Shown: positions 1 to 12,739 of the stretch, one piece after another | How the letters are laid out: each line of letters begins with the position of its first letter | Position numbering within the stretch: the stretch's first letter is position 1 | Assembly (NCBI GenBank): GCA_932294295.1 | Contig: OW028580.1 | Span: 11,995,374-12,059,373, forward strand | DNA length: 64,000 bases | DNA from: Alitta virens | Taxonomy: Eukaryota; Annelida; Polychaeta; Phyllodocida; Nereididae | Reading direction: 5' to 3' | The notes under the pieces: generated by a model | Databases searched by the model: none | What the model saw: only the letters and a program-made list of their open reading frames with translations | Told to the model about the DNA's origin: nothing | Position numbers and translations under genes: made by a program

Positions 1-1172
1 GATGATACAGGGTCTCGGGTGATGATACCAGGGAGATACAGCCTCTTGCCATGTGATAACCTATAAATATTTATCAGCTCTCGGCCAACCGACCTGCATT
101 TGGCATTGACAGAGGATAAGTGTAATTTATCTTACAGAAAGCACTCTCAGATCTGCAGTTCGGTGATTCAGAACTACAAAAAAGAAAGATAGGGCCTATT
201 CAACTTTTTACAGGCAGCTTTGTTAGATATTTCGTAAAATTTCTAAATTAGCATTGGGATTATTCAGCAACGTTATTGCCCGTAGTATTATCTCAGTCAT
301 GGGCGACTGAAATAAATAATAGGCCTGCAATTACGTAGACATAGTCTCGTAGGCCTATAGCGGCCACCCACGTAGAAATCTACATAAAAATATATACATG
401 TATAAAATTTTTTTAAACATTCTGTTTGAGAATATCTGTCCAATACTGATATTATATTTTAGGGCCAAAAGTCAGGGAAAAACTCCGAATCTAGAGATCT
501 ATGTTCAGCTTTGTGATGGTTCTTTGTTTTATAACGAAAATCAGACCAGTGTACCTAGCTCAGCATTATACAGCCTTTGCATCATGATTTTTCTGGAACT
601 GAAAGTTATGTAGTAGACCTGTAGAGTAATACTTCAAAAATTGTACCTAGTTACAGTACAATGTCATATACATTGGATCATCGTTCAGTTACTAAGTATA
701 GGCCTAGTTTCAATGAAAAACGAATACTAATACCTACAGTACTGGTAAAAAAAATATATGGAAACACCATATATTCTGAAGTGATTACTCCTTTACCACT
801 GTCCAAAATTCTAGGAACCAGTCTAAATGATCTTTCATATATTTTCAGTCATTTTACTTAGCCTGTCTATAACGAAGGATTTTTGGTCAACACATTTGAA
901 TTCACTGATGGTCAACAGCTGCCATTTGCTAAAGCCATTCTTAGATGGATTTCCATCCTGGTAATTTTTAGGATAATTAAAGTTCTTACTTGAAATAATA
1001 TTCTTTTGTCTTGTATATATACTCTCTAGATGCTAGAAATCACATCTAGAAAGTACAATCAACCTTCCTCTCTCCTAACTGCTCCTCGCCTCCTGCTCTA
1101 ACCACTAATTTGTTGTCATTGTTATGCATAATTTTGGCAACTGCCCTGTACAATCTCATATTTTTATCTGTT
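1..1172. other. Gene-free AT-rich sequence
   Basis: No recognisable gene or repeat family. Two short open frames (398-613 and 661-861, +) show no domain, no credible composition and no splice context, so I treat them as chance. Several TAGGCCTA-like octamers occur (near 319, 350 and 703). Confidence 0.6.
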
Positions 1173-1247
1173 TGTGTGTGTGTGTGCGCGTGCGTGCGTG
1201 CGTGCGTGCGTGCTCGCATGCGTGCGTGTGTGCGTGTGTGTGTGTGG
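1173..1247. repeat. (TG)n/(CGTG)n microsatellite
   Basis: Alternating purine-pyrimidine tract of TG and CGTG units, followed at 1267-1280 by a run of C. Open frames across it (cysteine/valine/arginine-rich) are products of the repeat, not genes. Long alternating tracts of this kind can adopt Z-DNA; that is general knowledge, not shown here. Confidence 0.9.
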
Positions 1248-3805
1248 ACCCCTTGCCAGTCTCCGCCCTCCCCCCCCCCCCGACTTCCGAAATCCTGGCG
1301 TGGCTACTGCATAGGCCTACAATTTAAAAATGTATGCAATAGGCCCTACATGATAGTTTTCTCTTAGCAACGTTGTGACAACCGAGGCACATTTTTTTAT
1401 GCTGTTCTAAAACGAAAGTGAGGTTTTGGGACACCACTTGACATATATGCAACGTCCCATTTTTTTTTTACTGTTTTTTTTTTTGGTCAAATTTTAACAT
1501 ATTGTGCTTTAGAAACAGCAGAAATGTAGAGCAAAAATGTCTTAATTGGTCTTGATTCTGGAACGTTTTAGTATCAACAGTCAATAGACGAATGTCAGCA
1601 ATGTCATTGGCTGTTTTGTGTGGTTAGTACGATTTTTTGCTTTGAAGAGAAAGCATATGCAAAATTGAGTACAAATGTGCATAAGTTATAATACCTGATT
1701 TCACACTCTATCAATCGTGCCCATCACATCATCTATGGACTCTGTAAGCAAATCTCCAAATCACATCTCAAGATTCAACTTCAAAATCATTAATTTTTAG
1801 TTAAAAACAAACAAAAACACAATTTTGTGGTGGTAATTCCCCAAATTCCATATGGTCGCTGTATATGGAGCGCAAATGGGGGACTCAACAGAGTTCCACC
1901 ACTGCGATTGGAGAGAATCATTGATCATGTTGTCTTTTAGCATAAAATAATAGACCAAAACTCCCAAGGTTGACACAAAAAGGTAGTTTGTGTTTCTTGA
2001 TGATTCAGTTGTGTGAAAATTGCCAATGCAACAACTGTCTGAACATGCTGTTGTGTTCAGGACCTGTGATTAGGTGCAGAAACATGATGTACAAAATTAG
2101 GCCTTTGAGCAAGGCACACTCCAGTTATAGGTGTAATACAAATAAATAGACATACAGAAGTCATAATAAATTAGAAACAGAAAACTGATAAACTAGATTT
2201 TTTGATTTGAGCTGTTTATCATTTGAGTGCACATCTTGTGGCATCTTTGACAAATTTGTTCCTGTACTGGTTTATAGCCAATGAGCTCAGGCAACAGTGC
2301 AGACCTAGCTGTGAAGGGCAAATCCCTGTTCTTCGCACAGCTTTCCTCCAGGTTGTGAACATAATAATAATGCCTGTCTAGCTACCCCATGCCAGCCTTC
2401 GAGGCTTGTGTGGAACTTCCGTCTGAATTTGGTGATAGTCTATATGTGGTATTTAACACCTCTAGGTAATGTCACCAAAACTTCAATTAATTTAAAGATC
2501 TCAATTCTTTAGTCGCCTTTGGCATAATTAACTTAAGAGCTTCTTCTATATACAGAATAAATTATTGAAATTAATTAATATAATGTAAAGAATTATTGTG
2601 TGTCTTCAAACATTTGACCGGCATCATTTATTAAAATAGTCATAGTAAATGCAAAATTATGATTTCAAGACTGAAGCATGGTGTATCAGCCGTTTTGCGA
2701 TCTAGTTTAGTCTTGTAGTATTAAGTGACCAATGTATTCATCAAATACGATAAAGCATCTATTTGCTAATGTCCCGTATTAAAGGATTTAAATGGCATTT
2801 TTGTAGATTAAAATGCTACTTTTGAGATTGAAATGCTATTTAGAAACTTCTTTTATAATAAATATTTTGAGATTATAATAACTAGTGTGTTCGGGGTTAA
2901 TCGTTATTATTATGAATTTTGTTGCTGTCAAGGTCACACCCTTATATCTAAACAGCAAACAAGATAATGATAAAGAATCAAGAAAAAAAACAGAGTTCAT
3001 CCACAAACGTTCTAGGCAATCGTAGACCTTGGCCAGTTGATTAGGCTAACAGTGGCAATCCGCAGTTCCTGCACAGGGCTTTGTGTCTTGACAATTAAGG
3101 AGCAAAAGGCTTTCCTCCATTGGATCTAATTGCCTCCACCGCATCTTGCCTTCTTGTGCCCACTCTGCATTTTATGAAGAAAAAAACGCTCTTGAGTCCT
3201 GTGAATTTTTCTTGCTCCTCTCTACTTTTTGTTTCTTGATTTCGACAAAACGCCTTTGTTTCCAATTCTTCATTAATTCAATTTCATTAGCCATGTGCCA
3301 CGTTCATTCTGTTGCAGTAGTCCTATCCCAGGTTCAGACCACCTCACCATTTAGACCAAAAGACAATATTTTTGATACAATGTACGAACACAACAGCATT
3401 CCAAATACACCTTCCACCAAGACCATAAAATGTTCTGGTCTTGATGGCGAGGGTCCGCTGTATATTGATGAGTTGATGATTAATTAATAATCAGTGATAC
3501 TTTACTCATTGGCAGGTGTTCTCAAGTTTCATAATAATGATAAGAAATGCTGTTTTGTCCCATTTTGTCCCGTGCCTGGACACCCTATGAGGCAAAATGG
3601 GGTGTAGGATATGTATTAAAGAGTTCTTCACACCATGAGCCAAGACAATTAAGTACCCAATAATTTCTGCATTGGGCTGCCAAGAATAAAGTCCTAAATG
3701 TATAGTGTAGTGCTATATATATTATGTAGCGGTAGAAAATTGTCACATCTTAGTTTCTGACTATAAGTGTATTAATTTGATATTTTTAAACCTCAGGAAA
3801 AAAAA
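1248..3805. other. Gene-free sequence
   Basis: AT-rich and without a recognisable gene. One imperfect hairpin lies near 1842-1886. A 113-codon open frame at 3146-3487 (+) has no domain I recognise and mixed hydrophobic/cysteine composition, so it is probably chance. Confidence 0.55.
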
Positions 3806-3832
3806 GATAGATAGATAGAAAGATAATTTATT
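3806..3832. repeat. (GATA)n microsatellite
   Basis: Short imperfect GATA/GAAA tetranucleotide tract directly after an A run. Confidence 0.8.
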
Positions 3833-3956
3833 TTTGCCATACGACATACATATATATGATTTCAAAACCAAACATAGGCTGCGCTGCAGCTAAACCCTCA
3901 GCGAATCCCACACAGCACACAGGAATCATTAAAATTGTTAAGTGTTTGTCCGACAG

Positions 3957-4150
3957 GCAGGAGGGCGGGCGTTACACTTTCATTTCCAGATCAAAACTCT
4001 AACACAAACTTTCGTTTCTAGAGCTGAACTCTTAACACTAATGCACTTACTCTTATGAAATGTTATACAGTAACACTCTATATGGCCTAGCGGTGCCTTG
4101 TGATAGCCACACTGACATATCTCGGCTGTGTTGTACAAAATTTGGAAAAA
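3957..4150 (+). repeat. Dispersed repeat R1, short copy
   Basis: About 190 bp matching the family seen at 22,690-24,245 and 62,885-64,000. Shared landmarks in order are a GGCGGGCG stretch, 'TTTCCAGA', 'AACACTAATGCACTTAC', 'ATGGCCTAGCGGTGCCTT' and 'CACACTGACATATCTC'. No coding potential. The family is not one I can name. Confidence 0.75.
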
Positions 4151-4985
4151 AATTATTTCTTGAGTGTTTATATAGAGTTTGCATGAACCGAAACAATTGC
4201 CACTTGGCCTACATAGCCTGTTATGCAATGCTAATTAGATCCTTTTTTTTTGTACCAGTTCTAAATCTTTAGAACACCTTAAACTAAGATATCTTACTGC
4301 TTAAGAGGTACTTCTGTGATCAGATTTACAAATATACTGGAAGATTGGTAAAGTTTCATCATCACTTTCTGAGCATGCTCATATAAGGTAGGTCTATAAC
4401 TCTATTGCTCTATGACCAGTTCAGCGGATTTTAGCCAACATTTTGGTTAACACATGTATGCAAAATGCATAAATTAACATTTTAGACATAATTGAATAGA
4501 TAATCATGGTATTTTACTGCAATAAAACAAACTACCAAACATGGGTTTTACAGGCGATTGACTATTCACAAAAAAAAAAAAAAAAAACGAAGCCAACAAA
4601 AATTCTTTATTCAGCACAATCTACTATCTGCCATCACAATAATCTCAAACAAGTCTGGTACATATGTCTTTTCTTAAAAAGAGCTTTACTTGTTAACTCT
4701 TGAATTTCTTCATTTGTTCATTATATTCTGTCAAGTGTAAAATAATATAGGGTTCCTGTGGGTTATTACAAAGTCTGGTAAAGTCTTACTTCATTTGTGT
4801 AAAAAGTAAGGCCCGTATTAAGTCTTAATTTTGTCCACTAAGTCTTACATTGTCTTATTTTGATGCAAATATACTTGGATATTAACATCCACATTGTAAT
4901 ATTCAGTCGATTGGGTAAATATGAATGAATAGAAATTATGAACTTTCTTCAAATACACAAGAACTGTGTTTATTTTATTGCATAA
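4151..4985. other. Gene-free sequence with A-run
   Basis: AT-rich, no gene recognised. A poly-A tract (about 4570-4586) sits inside. Sequence near 4790-4860 has self-similar 'AAGTCTTA' motifs but no clear repeat boundaries. Confidence 0.5.
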
Positions 4986-6400
4986 TAGACAATACCCTGA
5001 TTGTTTTTTGGACGATGAAATTCAAAATATTGGTGTATATTACTCAAAGGTCACCAATATAATTATTCCACATATGGAAATCTGTTATTTCAAGGATATA
5101 TTACTTCACAGCTAGCACCATGTGAAAGAAAACCCAACAAATAACATATCATATGAAAGCTTGTGAAGAGTACTTTCTAATGACACCAAGCATTTTAGTC
5201 CATGGCAACCACAGGCTGCTGTGGCTGCCTAGTTACCAACTCATGCTGTGCTCAGGCAGGTGATGCTTACCAGACAAGTCCTCCCATGATTTGAAAGATT
5301 TTGTTTCAAGTAAAAATTTTAACAGCACTTAGTTAATTGATTTACATAGGGTGATGACCTACTTGTCAAAGGTCAAGGTCGCCAATAATTATGCCAAATA
5401 TGGAAATTCGACAATTTTTCTGTAATTCCAAGGATATATTATATGTAACAGCTAGCTCCATGTAACAGAAAACCACACAAATGGCATACAATATGAAAGC
5501 TAATGTATAGTACTTTCTTATGACACCACACTTGTGGTATCTATGGCAAACAAATACTGCTATGGCTGCTTACTTACCAACTTATATAAAGGGAGATGAC
5601 ATTTACAAGAAAAATCTGAAATATCTTCACCCCTGTTTTTAAAGATTTTGTTTCTAGTTAAAATTCGAACAGTACTACAATGTTCTCGAATTACCTATCA
5701 TAATGATCCAAGGTCGATGCCACCAAAATCTTTTCCAAATAAGGAAACTTCGGCAATTTTTGTTAGGATGCAAGAAATATATCTTTACTAATTGGTGTTA
5801 CCTCTCAGGAAACTATATAAATAGCCTATCATATGAAAGCCCCATGGCAACCAAATTCCTCTAGTTACAAATGTTTTGCTGTTTTGTGAGAGGACTTTTA
5901 CCAGAACAATCTGAAAGAAAGTGATCCATGTTTTGAACGATTGTGTTTCAAGTTAGAATTTGAACAGTGCTACAATGTTCCTCTATTTAGCATATCATAA
6001 TGACCTATCAAGAGGGGGTCAAAGGTCAATGTCACCTAGGTTTATTCCAAATATGGACATTTTTAACAATTGTTTCTGTTGGTCATGCAGGGCATAGATA
6101 TTAGCTAATTAGTGTAACACAGCAGAACACCACACAAACTGCCTGAAAATTCCTTGCTTATAACTTCATAATTATGGTATTCATGACAACCAAAATGATG
6201 CTATGGCTACCTAGTTAACAACATATGCTGCGCTAAGGATGACGACTTTATAACTGATAAATCTGCTGAAATAATGTGATGCATGTTGAATATATTGAAC
6301 AGTTCAAGGCTCATAAATTTACTTCAATGAAAATGTATGGGTCAAGGTTACTAAAGTAATATTTCCAAATATGGAATTTTTTGTGCAAGGCAATGCAGAT
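4986..6400. repeat. Degenerate tandem array, ~325-bp period
   Basis: Recognisable landmarks recur about every 310-330 bp. One is 'AAGGTCA...CCAA' followed by 'ATATGGAAA' (near 5047, 5379, 5708, 6017 and 6339). Others are 'ATATGAAAGC', 'CATGGCAACCA', 'TGGCTGCCTAGTTACCAAC' and 'GATTTTGTTTCAAGT'. About four to five diverged units are visible, with small indels between them. There is no coding frame. It is an old tandem repeat, either a satellite remnant or the repeated interior of a transposon. Confidence 0.7.
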
Positions 6401-6466
6401 AGATAGGTAGCTCGATAGCTACACAGATAGATAATAGATTTGAAAAGTACAGCCATCTTTAATAAG

Positions 6467-6522
6467 GCTAGATCTTACCATTCACAAGGCTTGATTGATG
6501 AGGTGAGAGGAGTCCATCCATT
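6467..6522 (-). repeat. SINE 3'-end fragment, inverted copy
   Basis: About 50 bp are the near-perfect reverse complement of 7299-7351, the 3' part of the SINE at 7,125. It is a truncated minus-strand copy of the same SINE. Confidence 0.75.
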
Positions 6523-6717
6523 TTCTGAGATCCAAAAAACGCAACTACACTATTTTAGACATATCATGGCAAAGTTTTAAGAATTTACGTGCAGTGGCGT
6601 CAGAGTTCTGCAGCAAGAAGAACAGAAACAATTTTTGGGAATTTTTAGGAATTCTGTGAAACGTGGCTGAGATGTTAATGCACAACTAAACCATTTGCAT
6701 TTACAAGAAAAATATCA

Positions 6718-6746
6718 AATCCACTGGCCTGCAAAGCCAGTGGATT
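6718..6746. other. Perfect 11-bp stem hairpin
   Basis: AATCCACTGGC, a 7-base loop, then its exact complement. There is no U-run afterwards and no adjacent gene; function unknown, possibly chance or a remnant of a foldback element. Confidence 0.6.
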
Positions 6747-7124
6747 AAGGTGCCCTACTCTCCCCTACACTGTGGCATCAAGTATGCTTTGGTACAATTC
6801 TTCAGTTAGCATGTGAACAGCGCATAATGCCATTGGAGTGGGTGCAGTCTAATAAAACAGTGTCATCGGTATCATGCAAACATCAGATATAATTTTCATT
6901 GATATGATATGGTAAAATATGAAATCTTTATTGGCATGTTTAATAGAGAGAATTAAAATGCACAAAGAATAAAAGTTGCACTACACTGACCCTGCCATGA
7001 ACCAGTTTTAAAGTCGCATTTTCATACAACATTTTTCTTAACATGATAATCATTAATGTCTCTTAGGTGGTTTTCTGCTAGCTGGCTAGGGCCATAAATT
7101 AGTTAATATATTTATATTCCATGA

Positions 7125-7351
7125 AGGCAGCAGTGAGTGGTCTAGTGGCAAGACGCTCCTAAATGACCCCAGGTCGATTCCTGTCTGAGCACCTTCATGA
7201 ACAATATCTAAACTGGATGAGATGGTTAATTGATGGTCCTTTGTGCTCTGTGTCAATGCTGAGGCAAGTAAATAACCCAACCCTCAGTAAATGTATAACA
7301 TGGATGGACTCCTCTCACCTCATCAATCAAGCCTTGTGAATGGTAAGAACA
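7125..7351 (+). mobile_element. tRNA-derived SINE
   Basis: The head carries a pol III A box TGGTCTAGTGG at 7138-7148, a perfect fit to TRGYNNARYGG, and a B-box-like GGTCGATTCC at 7172-7181 that lacks one T. The body ('GCACCTTCATGA...', 'CTGAGGCAAGTAAATAACCC', 'ATGGATGGACTCCTCTCACC') recurs at 32,771-33,000 and in part at 56,750-56,955, which makes it a dispersed family. The 3' 50 bp are also found inverted at 6467. Not a working tRNA: no cloverleaf can be drawn from it. Confidence 0.75.
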
Positions 7352-7938
7352 AGCCTTAGAGGGCTGCCAAATCATGAGGACATCTTGGAGCTTAGAACCC
7401 TGACTATAAATGTCATTGTTAATGCATGACACAAATGACACCATAAAATAATCATAACACATGACAGAACTTCGGTGTTTTAGTTTACTCTGTTCCACTT
7501 GTATCTTCTTGGTAAGCTATAACATTGACAGTTCTGTTAGGTTTTTCTCCTAGAAATAGACAAATGTCGTTTTCTTGCTTTGTACGCCTTTGAAAACCCT
7601 TTTGTGAAAGATTGAGCGAAACAACCAACACGTCAATCAGTGCAAAATTTAAGCAAGTTGGGTTCACAACTTCGTGACAGTTACTTTTGGCTTTGAAAAT
7701 TGCTCAAAGGGCTGGAAAAATGAACTTGACAGGAACATACTTTTCAATTGCAATTGACAGTCGAAACAATTACAATTGACGTGCTGAAATTAGCAGTGGA
7801 AATCGACAGTCATCAGGAGACATCCGATGTTAAATTACTTTGCCCTTCAAGTATCCACCAAAAGAAATTTCAAGTAGACAAGTTATGATAACAGACCTTC
7901 TCTATTAAAGAAACTTTTAAAAATTTATAATTATAATT
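7352..7938. other. Gene-free sequence
   Basis: No gene or named repeat. Near 7740-7810 there are clustered 'CAATTGACAGT'/'ACAATTGACGTG' motifs, a weak short repeat. Confidence 0.5.
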
Positions 7939-8054
7939 CCCAGATAGCATGCCAAATTGGGACAACGTCGGCAAGACGTCAACAATGTTGATACGATGTT
8001 GTTCTGGCAGCCAATATATAAACAATGTTCTACAGATTTGGAATGCCGTCTGGG
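7939..8054. mobile_element. Small palindromic MITE M1, copy 1
   Basis: A 116-bp element whose ends are inverted repeats: CCCAGATAGCATGCCAAAT on the left and ATTTGGAATGCCGTCTGGG on the right. The same ends bound 57,503-57,603 and, less well, 33,186-33,263. The interior is non-coding. The superfamily cannot be assigned from the ends alone. Confidence 0.75.
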
Positions 8055-8466
8055 TTTTTTAATTGATCACCACAATGCATCCTATTTATAAGTACCATGT
8101 TGCCTTTGCACTTGCCTACATGTCCGATTCTGGTGCAAAATATTGTACGTTAATGCCTGACTTATCCACCCACTATATGTATAAGCAACTACAATTGGAA
8201 AAAAGATGACAACATACGAGTGAAGAGAAACTCTTTTTCAGCATTGATCTTTTGGTCTTGTAACAAAGCTTTATGTCAGAGAATATTCTTCTTCTGGTCG
8301 TAGTTCAAAGAACTAAGATTATATGACCATGGCAAAATACTGTTGTTTGTCAAATGATACATCATGCACGGAGATACCTGAAAAATTACAAAGAAACCAG
8401 ATAAAGAGTTATAAACAATACAAGTTCAACCAAAATCAAAAACATACCCATTTTTTCAGTGCCACT

Positions 8467-8602
8467 TGTAGTGTAGTGTAGTGTAGTGTAGTGTAGTGTA
8501 GTGTAGTGTAGTGTAGTGTAGTGCAGTGTAGTGTAGTGTAGTGTAGTGTAGTGTAGTGTAGTGTAGTGTAGTGTAGTGTAGTGTAGTGTAGTGTAGAGTA
8601 GT
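8467..8602. repeat. (GTGTA)n pentanucleotide microsatellite
   Basis: About 27 units of a 5-bp repeat with single-base variants near 8524 and 8597. Open frames through it on the minus strand (LHYTT repeats) are repeat artefacts. Confidence 0.97.
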
Positions 8603-10464
8603 AATCTGAAGCTTGATGATAATAAAGTGACACAAAAAAGTGCATTGCTAAATATCGAGTTGGTTTTAATTCTGGGTTCCATTGTACGAAACTCGGATGG
8701 AACCAGAACTGATGTTCCACTACGATCATCAGGGGTAGATATCTTTTCGTTGAGTGACAGCAGGCAAATTAGGTGACAACCTCAGTCTGGTGGGAGAGGT
8801 ACCTGTAGCAGGATGCAAGAATTTTCCATCGCCAGGTTACCTAAATGTGGTTTGCGGTGCCAGTAGACATTGACTGATGGTGCCAGTAGAGATTTGTATC
8901 GTGTAGCTATTTTACCAAATCATTTTGTTCCGTTCATTTTATGGTAATAAGAAGAAACTGCTGTAAATACCGTTACTTAGATAAAATAGATAAATTTTCC
9001 CTCACTCAACATAAGGTTTAGGAATGACATCTACGGCATTTGTTAATTTGGAAACTGAAATGCATAATAATTTGGATGTAAGATTAGTGTTGCCCCCTCT
9101 CAGGAAGGCTCTTGCTGCCCAGAAGGGTTGAATAAGATGGGAGAGTGGGAGTTCACCACGCCATGTTGCACATTTTGCCCTTATTTGGGATTTTTAACTT
9201 ACCTCACCACCAATTTAATTTCTTATTTCAATGACATCCAGCTGAGATGTAGCTCATGAAGAGTGTTCACCGTTCGAGCAGGTTAATCAAACCAGGAGCC
9301 TTTAGGAGGGCAATGCCTTTATTGAATGCCAGGCCTTATTGCAGAAAGTAAAACCATAGCGCTGCTATGCAGCAAACCTCAGTGAACGTGTATAGAAATT
9401 ATTGTTGAAGTTTATTCATGAATGAACCAGTTTATTGCCTTTATGATATTATATAATATGCTGTCTGCATGGATAAATATTTATTAAATCAACAGTACAT
9501 TATGCAATACAACATACCACATATATGCTAACAGCTTGGCTGCTTTTGAGCAAATCCTATTTTTAGAACTACCCCAAAGCTTGGATGGAGCTGTACTCTC
9601 CCCATAGCTTATATGCTTACATCTCTTTATGTTGCGAATATATTAAACATCAAAACTCCAGTTGCAGAAAATCAGTATTGTTCAAAAGACCCTTTTTTCA
9701 AGCGAGTGCTTAATCATGCCAGACTGATGTGGGGTCCATTTAAATCTCATAACTGTTTAACTTTGTCATATGGCCCTTATGAAAGATGACATAATAACAC
9801 CCATTTACAGCATGTGATTGCATGCCTATTGAGGATTGAGAGCTTTTCAGAAGCCAAAAGAGAAAAATATAATCTCTCACTATTTAAGACACATTTCCCA
9901 ATACATATGCAGGGGCATTTCACTAGGAATTACTCTTAAGCACCAGAAACTCTTGAAAATTACTTGTAGAAATCTTTTTAACAGTAAAAACAAGTACTCT
10001 TAGAGAGTGTTTCACTAAAGATTCACTAAGACGAAATCCTCTTATGGTATACGCACGAGATCATAAGCCGACAAGTTGAAACCGGAAACGTCACAAATCG
10101 TGTTCAAAACTCAAACCAGTGAGATGAAAGTTTGGCATGGGTTTTTTGATTAGCAATGTTTTGATGTCACGAAAATCCACAAATAGTCAAGACATAGCTA
10201 ATTAAGGAATAAATGAAATAAATAACAATAATTAAATCATTAACGTAAAACCAAAAAAATAGCACCAAAATAAACTAATTTATAATGAATATTGATTGAC
10301 TGCAGCCAGCCCTGTATTAAATGAGAATCCGTCTCTAATTATAAGCCCCATGATTTCAAAATAGAGTGGACACTCCTCCCCTCTGACCTCCATCTACTAC
10401 GCCCCTGTAAACCTCAGTTATTTTTTGCACATGGTTTTTATTGCTATATACTCGACATCAAACT
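8603..10464. other. Mostly unassigned sequence with a SINE scrap
   Basis: No gene. About 9225-9265 reads on the minus strand as the SINE landmark 'CTTCATGAGC...ACATC...CAGCTGGATGT' shared with 56,921-56,946. Otherwise AT-rich unique sequence. Confidence 0.5.
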
Positions 10465-11059
10465 TTGATCAAAGAGTCAATTATATTGTATAAAAACAAT
10501 TTAGAACGCATACTTTCTGTACTCAATGGGTAAAAGGATTGTAAAAGTGTTGAACGAAACAATATCGAATGGTTCTTAAGCATAAAACTGCATCTCTCTA
10601 TCATTTAATTGGAGTTCTGCTATTTCTCACTTTTTGACTGAAGTGATCATATCTGGTAATTATTAATAAATATTAGAAATGCCGGTAAAAAAGTCAGTCA
10701 AGGGTAATTCCTGCTAAATTTGTTCAAACATGTTTATGTCTGGGCCACAATTCTTAAAACATAGCGTATTGGCATTAATTTTCAGTTGTATGCATTACAC
10801 TCGGGTCATAGAATATGGCCAGGCAACCTCCGGGGTGACTTTGCATCAACATGTTATTTGGCCATCGGTATTCCCATGCTACACTAGAGTTTACCTGCTG
10901 TTGGCCAAAAGTGGGTCACACGGATGCATGGCCAACACTACGCCAACATTAGGCCTACACTGGGCCAACTTTGCATTAAAATGACATTTGGACATTGGTA
11001 GGCCCATATTGCAGTGGGGCTTACCTGTCATTGGTCAAATGTGGGCCGCACTGACATTT

Positions 11060-11189
11060 GGGTCAACACTGGGCCAACACTGGGCCAACACTGGGCCAAC
11101 ACTGGGCCAACACTGGGCCAACACTGGGCCAACACTGGGCCAACACTGGGCCAACACTGGGCCAACACTGGGCCAACACTGGGCCAACT
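11060..11189. repeat. 11-bp minisatellite (GGGCCAACACT), unit 1
   Basis: Eleven full 11-bp repeats, the first a variant (GGGTCAACACT), plus a partial twelfth. Diverged monomer-like pieces (TGGCCAACACTACGCCAAC, CTGGGCCAACTTTG) lie on both sides, so the array grew from a locally repetitive sequence. The open frames it creates in three phases are artefacts. Confidence 0.95.
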
Positions 11190-11967
11190 TTGTATTGACA
11201 TTTTATTTTGCCATCTTGAAGGCTTATGTGACAGGACTCACCTACTGTTGGACAAATGTTGGCCAACCTGACATTGGGCAAACATTGGGTCAAGTTAGAA
11301 TAACTGGTCTCCACAAACAATGGTGAGCACAACACTAGGGATAAAATGTGAATGGACATTGAACTAACAGTGCATACATATTGGGTCGGCAGTAATTCCA
11401 GTGGCCTTGGTGGAGGTTTGTGCCATCTTAGTGCCCTCTCGTTTTAATTTTTTTTTTTTTTTTTTTTTTATATTGACGTTTACAATTGTAGTAATTTCAC
11501 AAACAATTGCCCCGCCTGCTTACGAATTTTTACGTCAGATTTACCATTGATGGCATCCATAGATTTTGATAATCTGACCGAAGCTCCGCCGCCAGAGACA
11601 GTATCCCAAAAAGAGGCTACACAGTGGTGAGGCCTAACCGGAAGTGTCCCAAAATTTCAAAAACGCATGCATGTAATCCTACGGCAAAGGGTCCTAACCT
11701 CGCCCTTTTGAATAATAGACCAGGTTAGAGAGACTACGAAATCATGTCATAACAACGTCGGTTCAAAAGTAATGCTCTCCATAATTTCCTAATGGAGAAA
11801 CTTGTTTGCCTGACTGTAACAATTCTGACGGTGCCTAGAAATGTTTAGTGTTTATATTGAAGGGGAACCCATATATGACAAATAAAATAAAATAAATTTA
11901 AATTATGATCAATAAGCTAATTCATTTTGTTTATTATACCATGGTTACTCTATGATTATACCAAGAC

Positions 11968-12102
11968 AGGGGTGCAGTGGTTAGGGTGAGGCACTGTTAG
12001 GCTTAGGTTATATACATTTTTGATATATGTAGGTAGGTTCAAACCCAGCCTGGGACAGTCATGAATAAAGGCTGTTCTTCTTTTTTCTTTTTCTTTTTTT
12101 TA
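11968..12102 (+). mobile_element. tRNA-derived SINE-like unit, unit 1
   Basis: It has an A-box-like TGCAGTGGTTAGGG near 11,973 and a B-box GGTTCAAACCC at 12,036-12,046, then a pyrimidine-rich TTCTTCTTTTTTC tail. Identical copies sit in the other two units because the host unit was triplicated. A SINE rather than a gene: the spacing is wrong for a tRNA and no cloverleaf forms. Confidence 0.55.
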
Positions 12103-12739
12103 GTATTAGTTGTAATAAATGAAAAGTTATAACCTTTCATCATTCACTCAAAATACAATTTTAAGGTGGAAATATTGCTAAACAACTCTTAATGTTGAAA
12201 GGACATTGTGGGGAGTCAACATTACTATAACGTTAAATGGCAACGTTCTTGCAACTTCTGTGTAACCACAGCAACACTAAAAGCAGTTTCTGAAGTTCCG
12301 ATATGTATGTATCACAATCCTGCCCATTCCATCACAAACAGGAAATGCTATCAGAGAACCTCGCAACATTTATTTTGTTCCCCGAGGTCAGGCAACTGCC
12401 ACATAGAGTCGCACATAATAGCATTGACATCTAATACTTCAATTATTGTATCGACTGATAGAGCTGAGTAATTGCGTTTGGATATGTCTACAGGCATATG
12501 ATAGAAATGAGTGACAAAAGTACTAACAAAACTCCATTTGCTGACATAAAAAAAGAAAAAGCGAAATAACAAATTAGCGGGGTTACCTATAGGATCCGAA
12601 GCTGAAACAAAAGTCGAATTGATGTCCTTTACACTGACCCAATGCAATTACCCAGGGCACATGACCCACCGGATGTAGATTTGACATTTTGACCTGGATT
12701 TTTTTCAAGATAGTGACTCGCAAATTGGTTGACAAGCGC

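Larger units (their letters stand above)
10465..12739. repeat. 2.27-kb tandem triplication, unit 1
   Basis: First of three head-to-tail, almost identical units (2275 bp). It starts at TTGATCAAAGAG and ends at GACAAGCGC. It lacks one A near 11,931-11,935 that units 2 and 3 have. It contains an 11-bp minisatellite, a SINE, a T-run and pyrimidine tracts. Its open frames (84, 112, 87 and 98 codons) repeat identically in the other units because the DNA is duplicated; none has a domain I recognise. Confidence 0.95.

Noticed and set aside
3146..3487. 113-codon frame as a small secreted protein
   Set aside because: Internal hydrophobic stretch but no credible signal peptide, no conserved motif and no repeat elsewhere; consistent with chance.
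8386..8729. Overlapping ~97-codon minus-strand frames with LHYTT repeats
   Set aside because: Produced entirely by the pentanucleotide microsatellite at 8,467-8,602.
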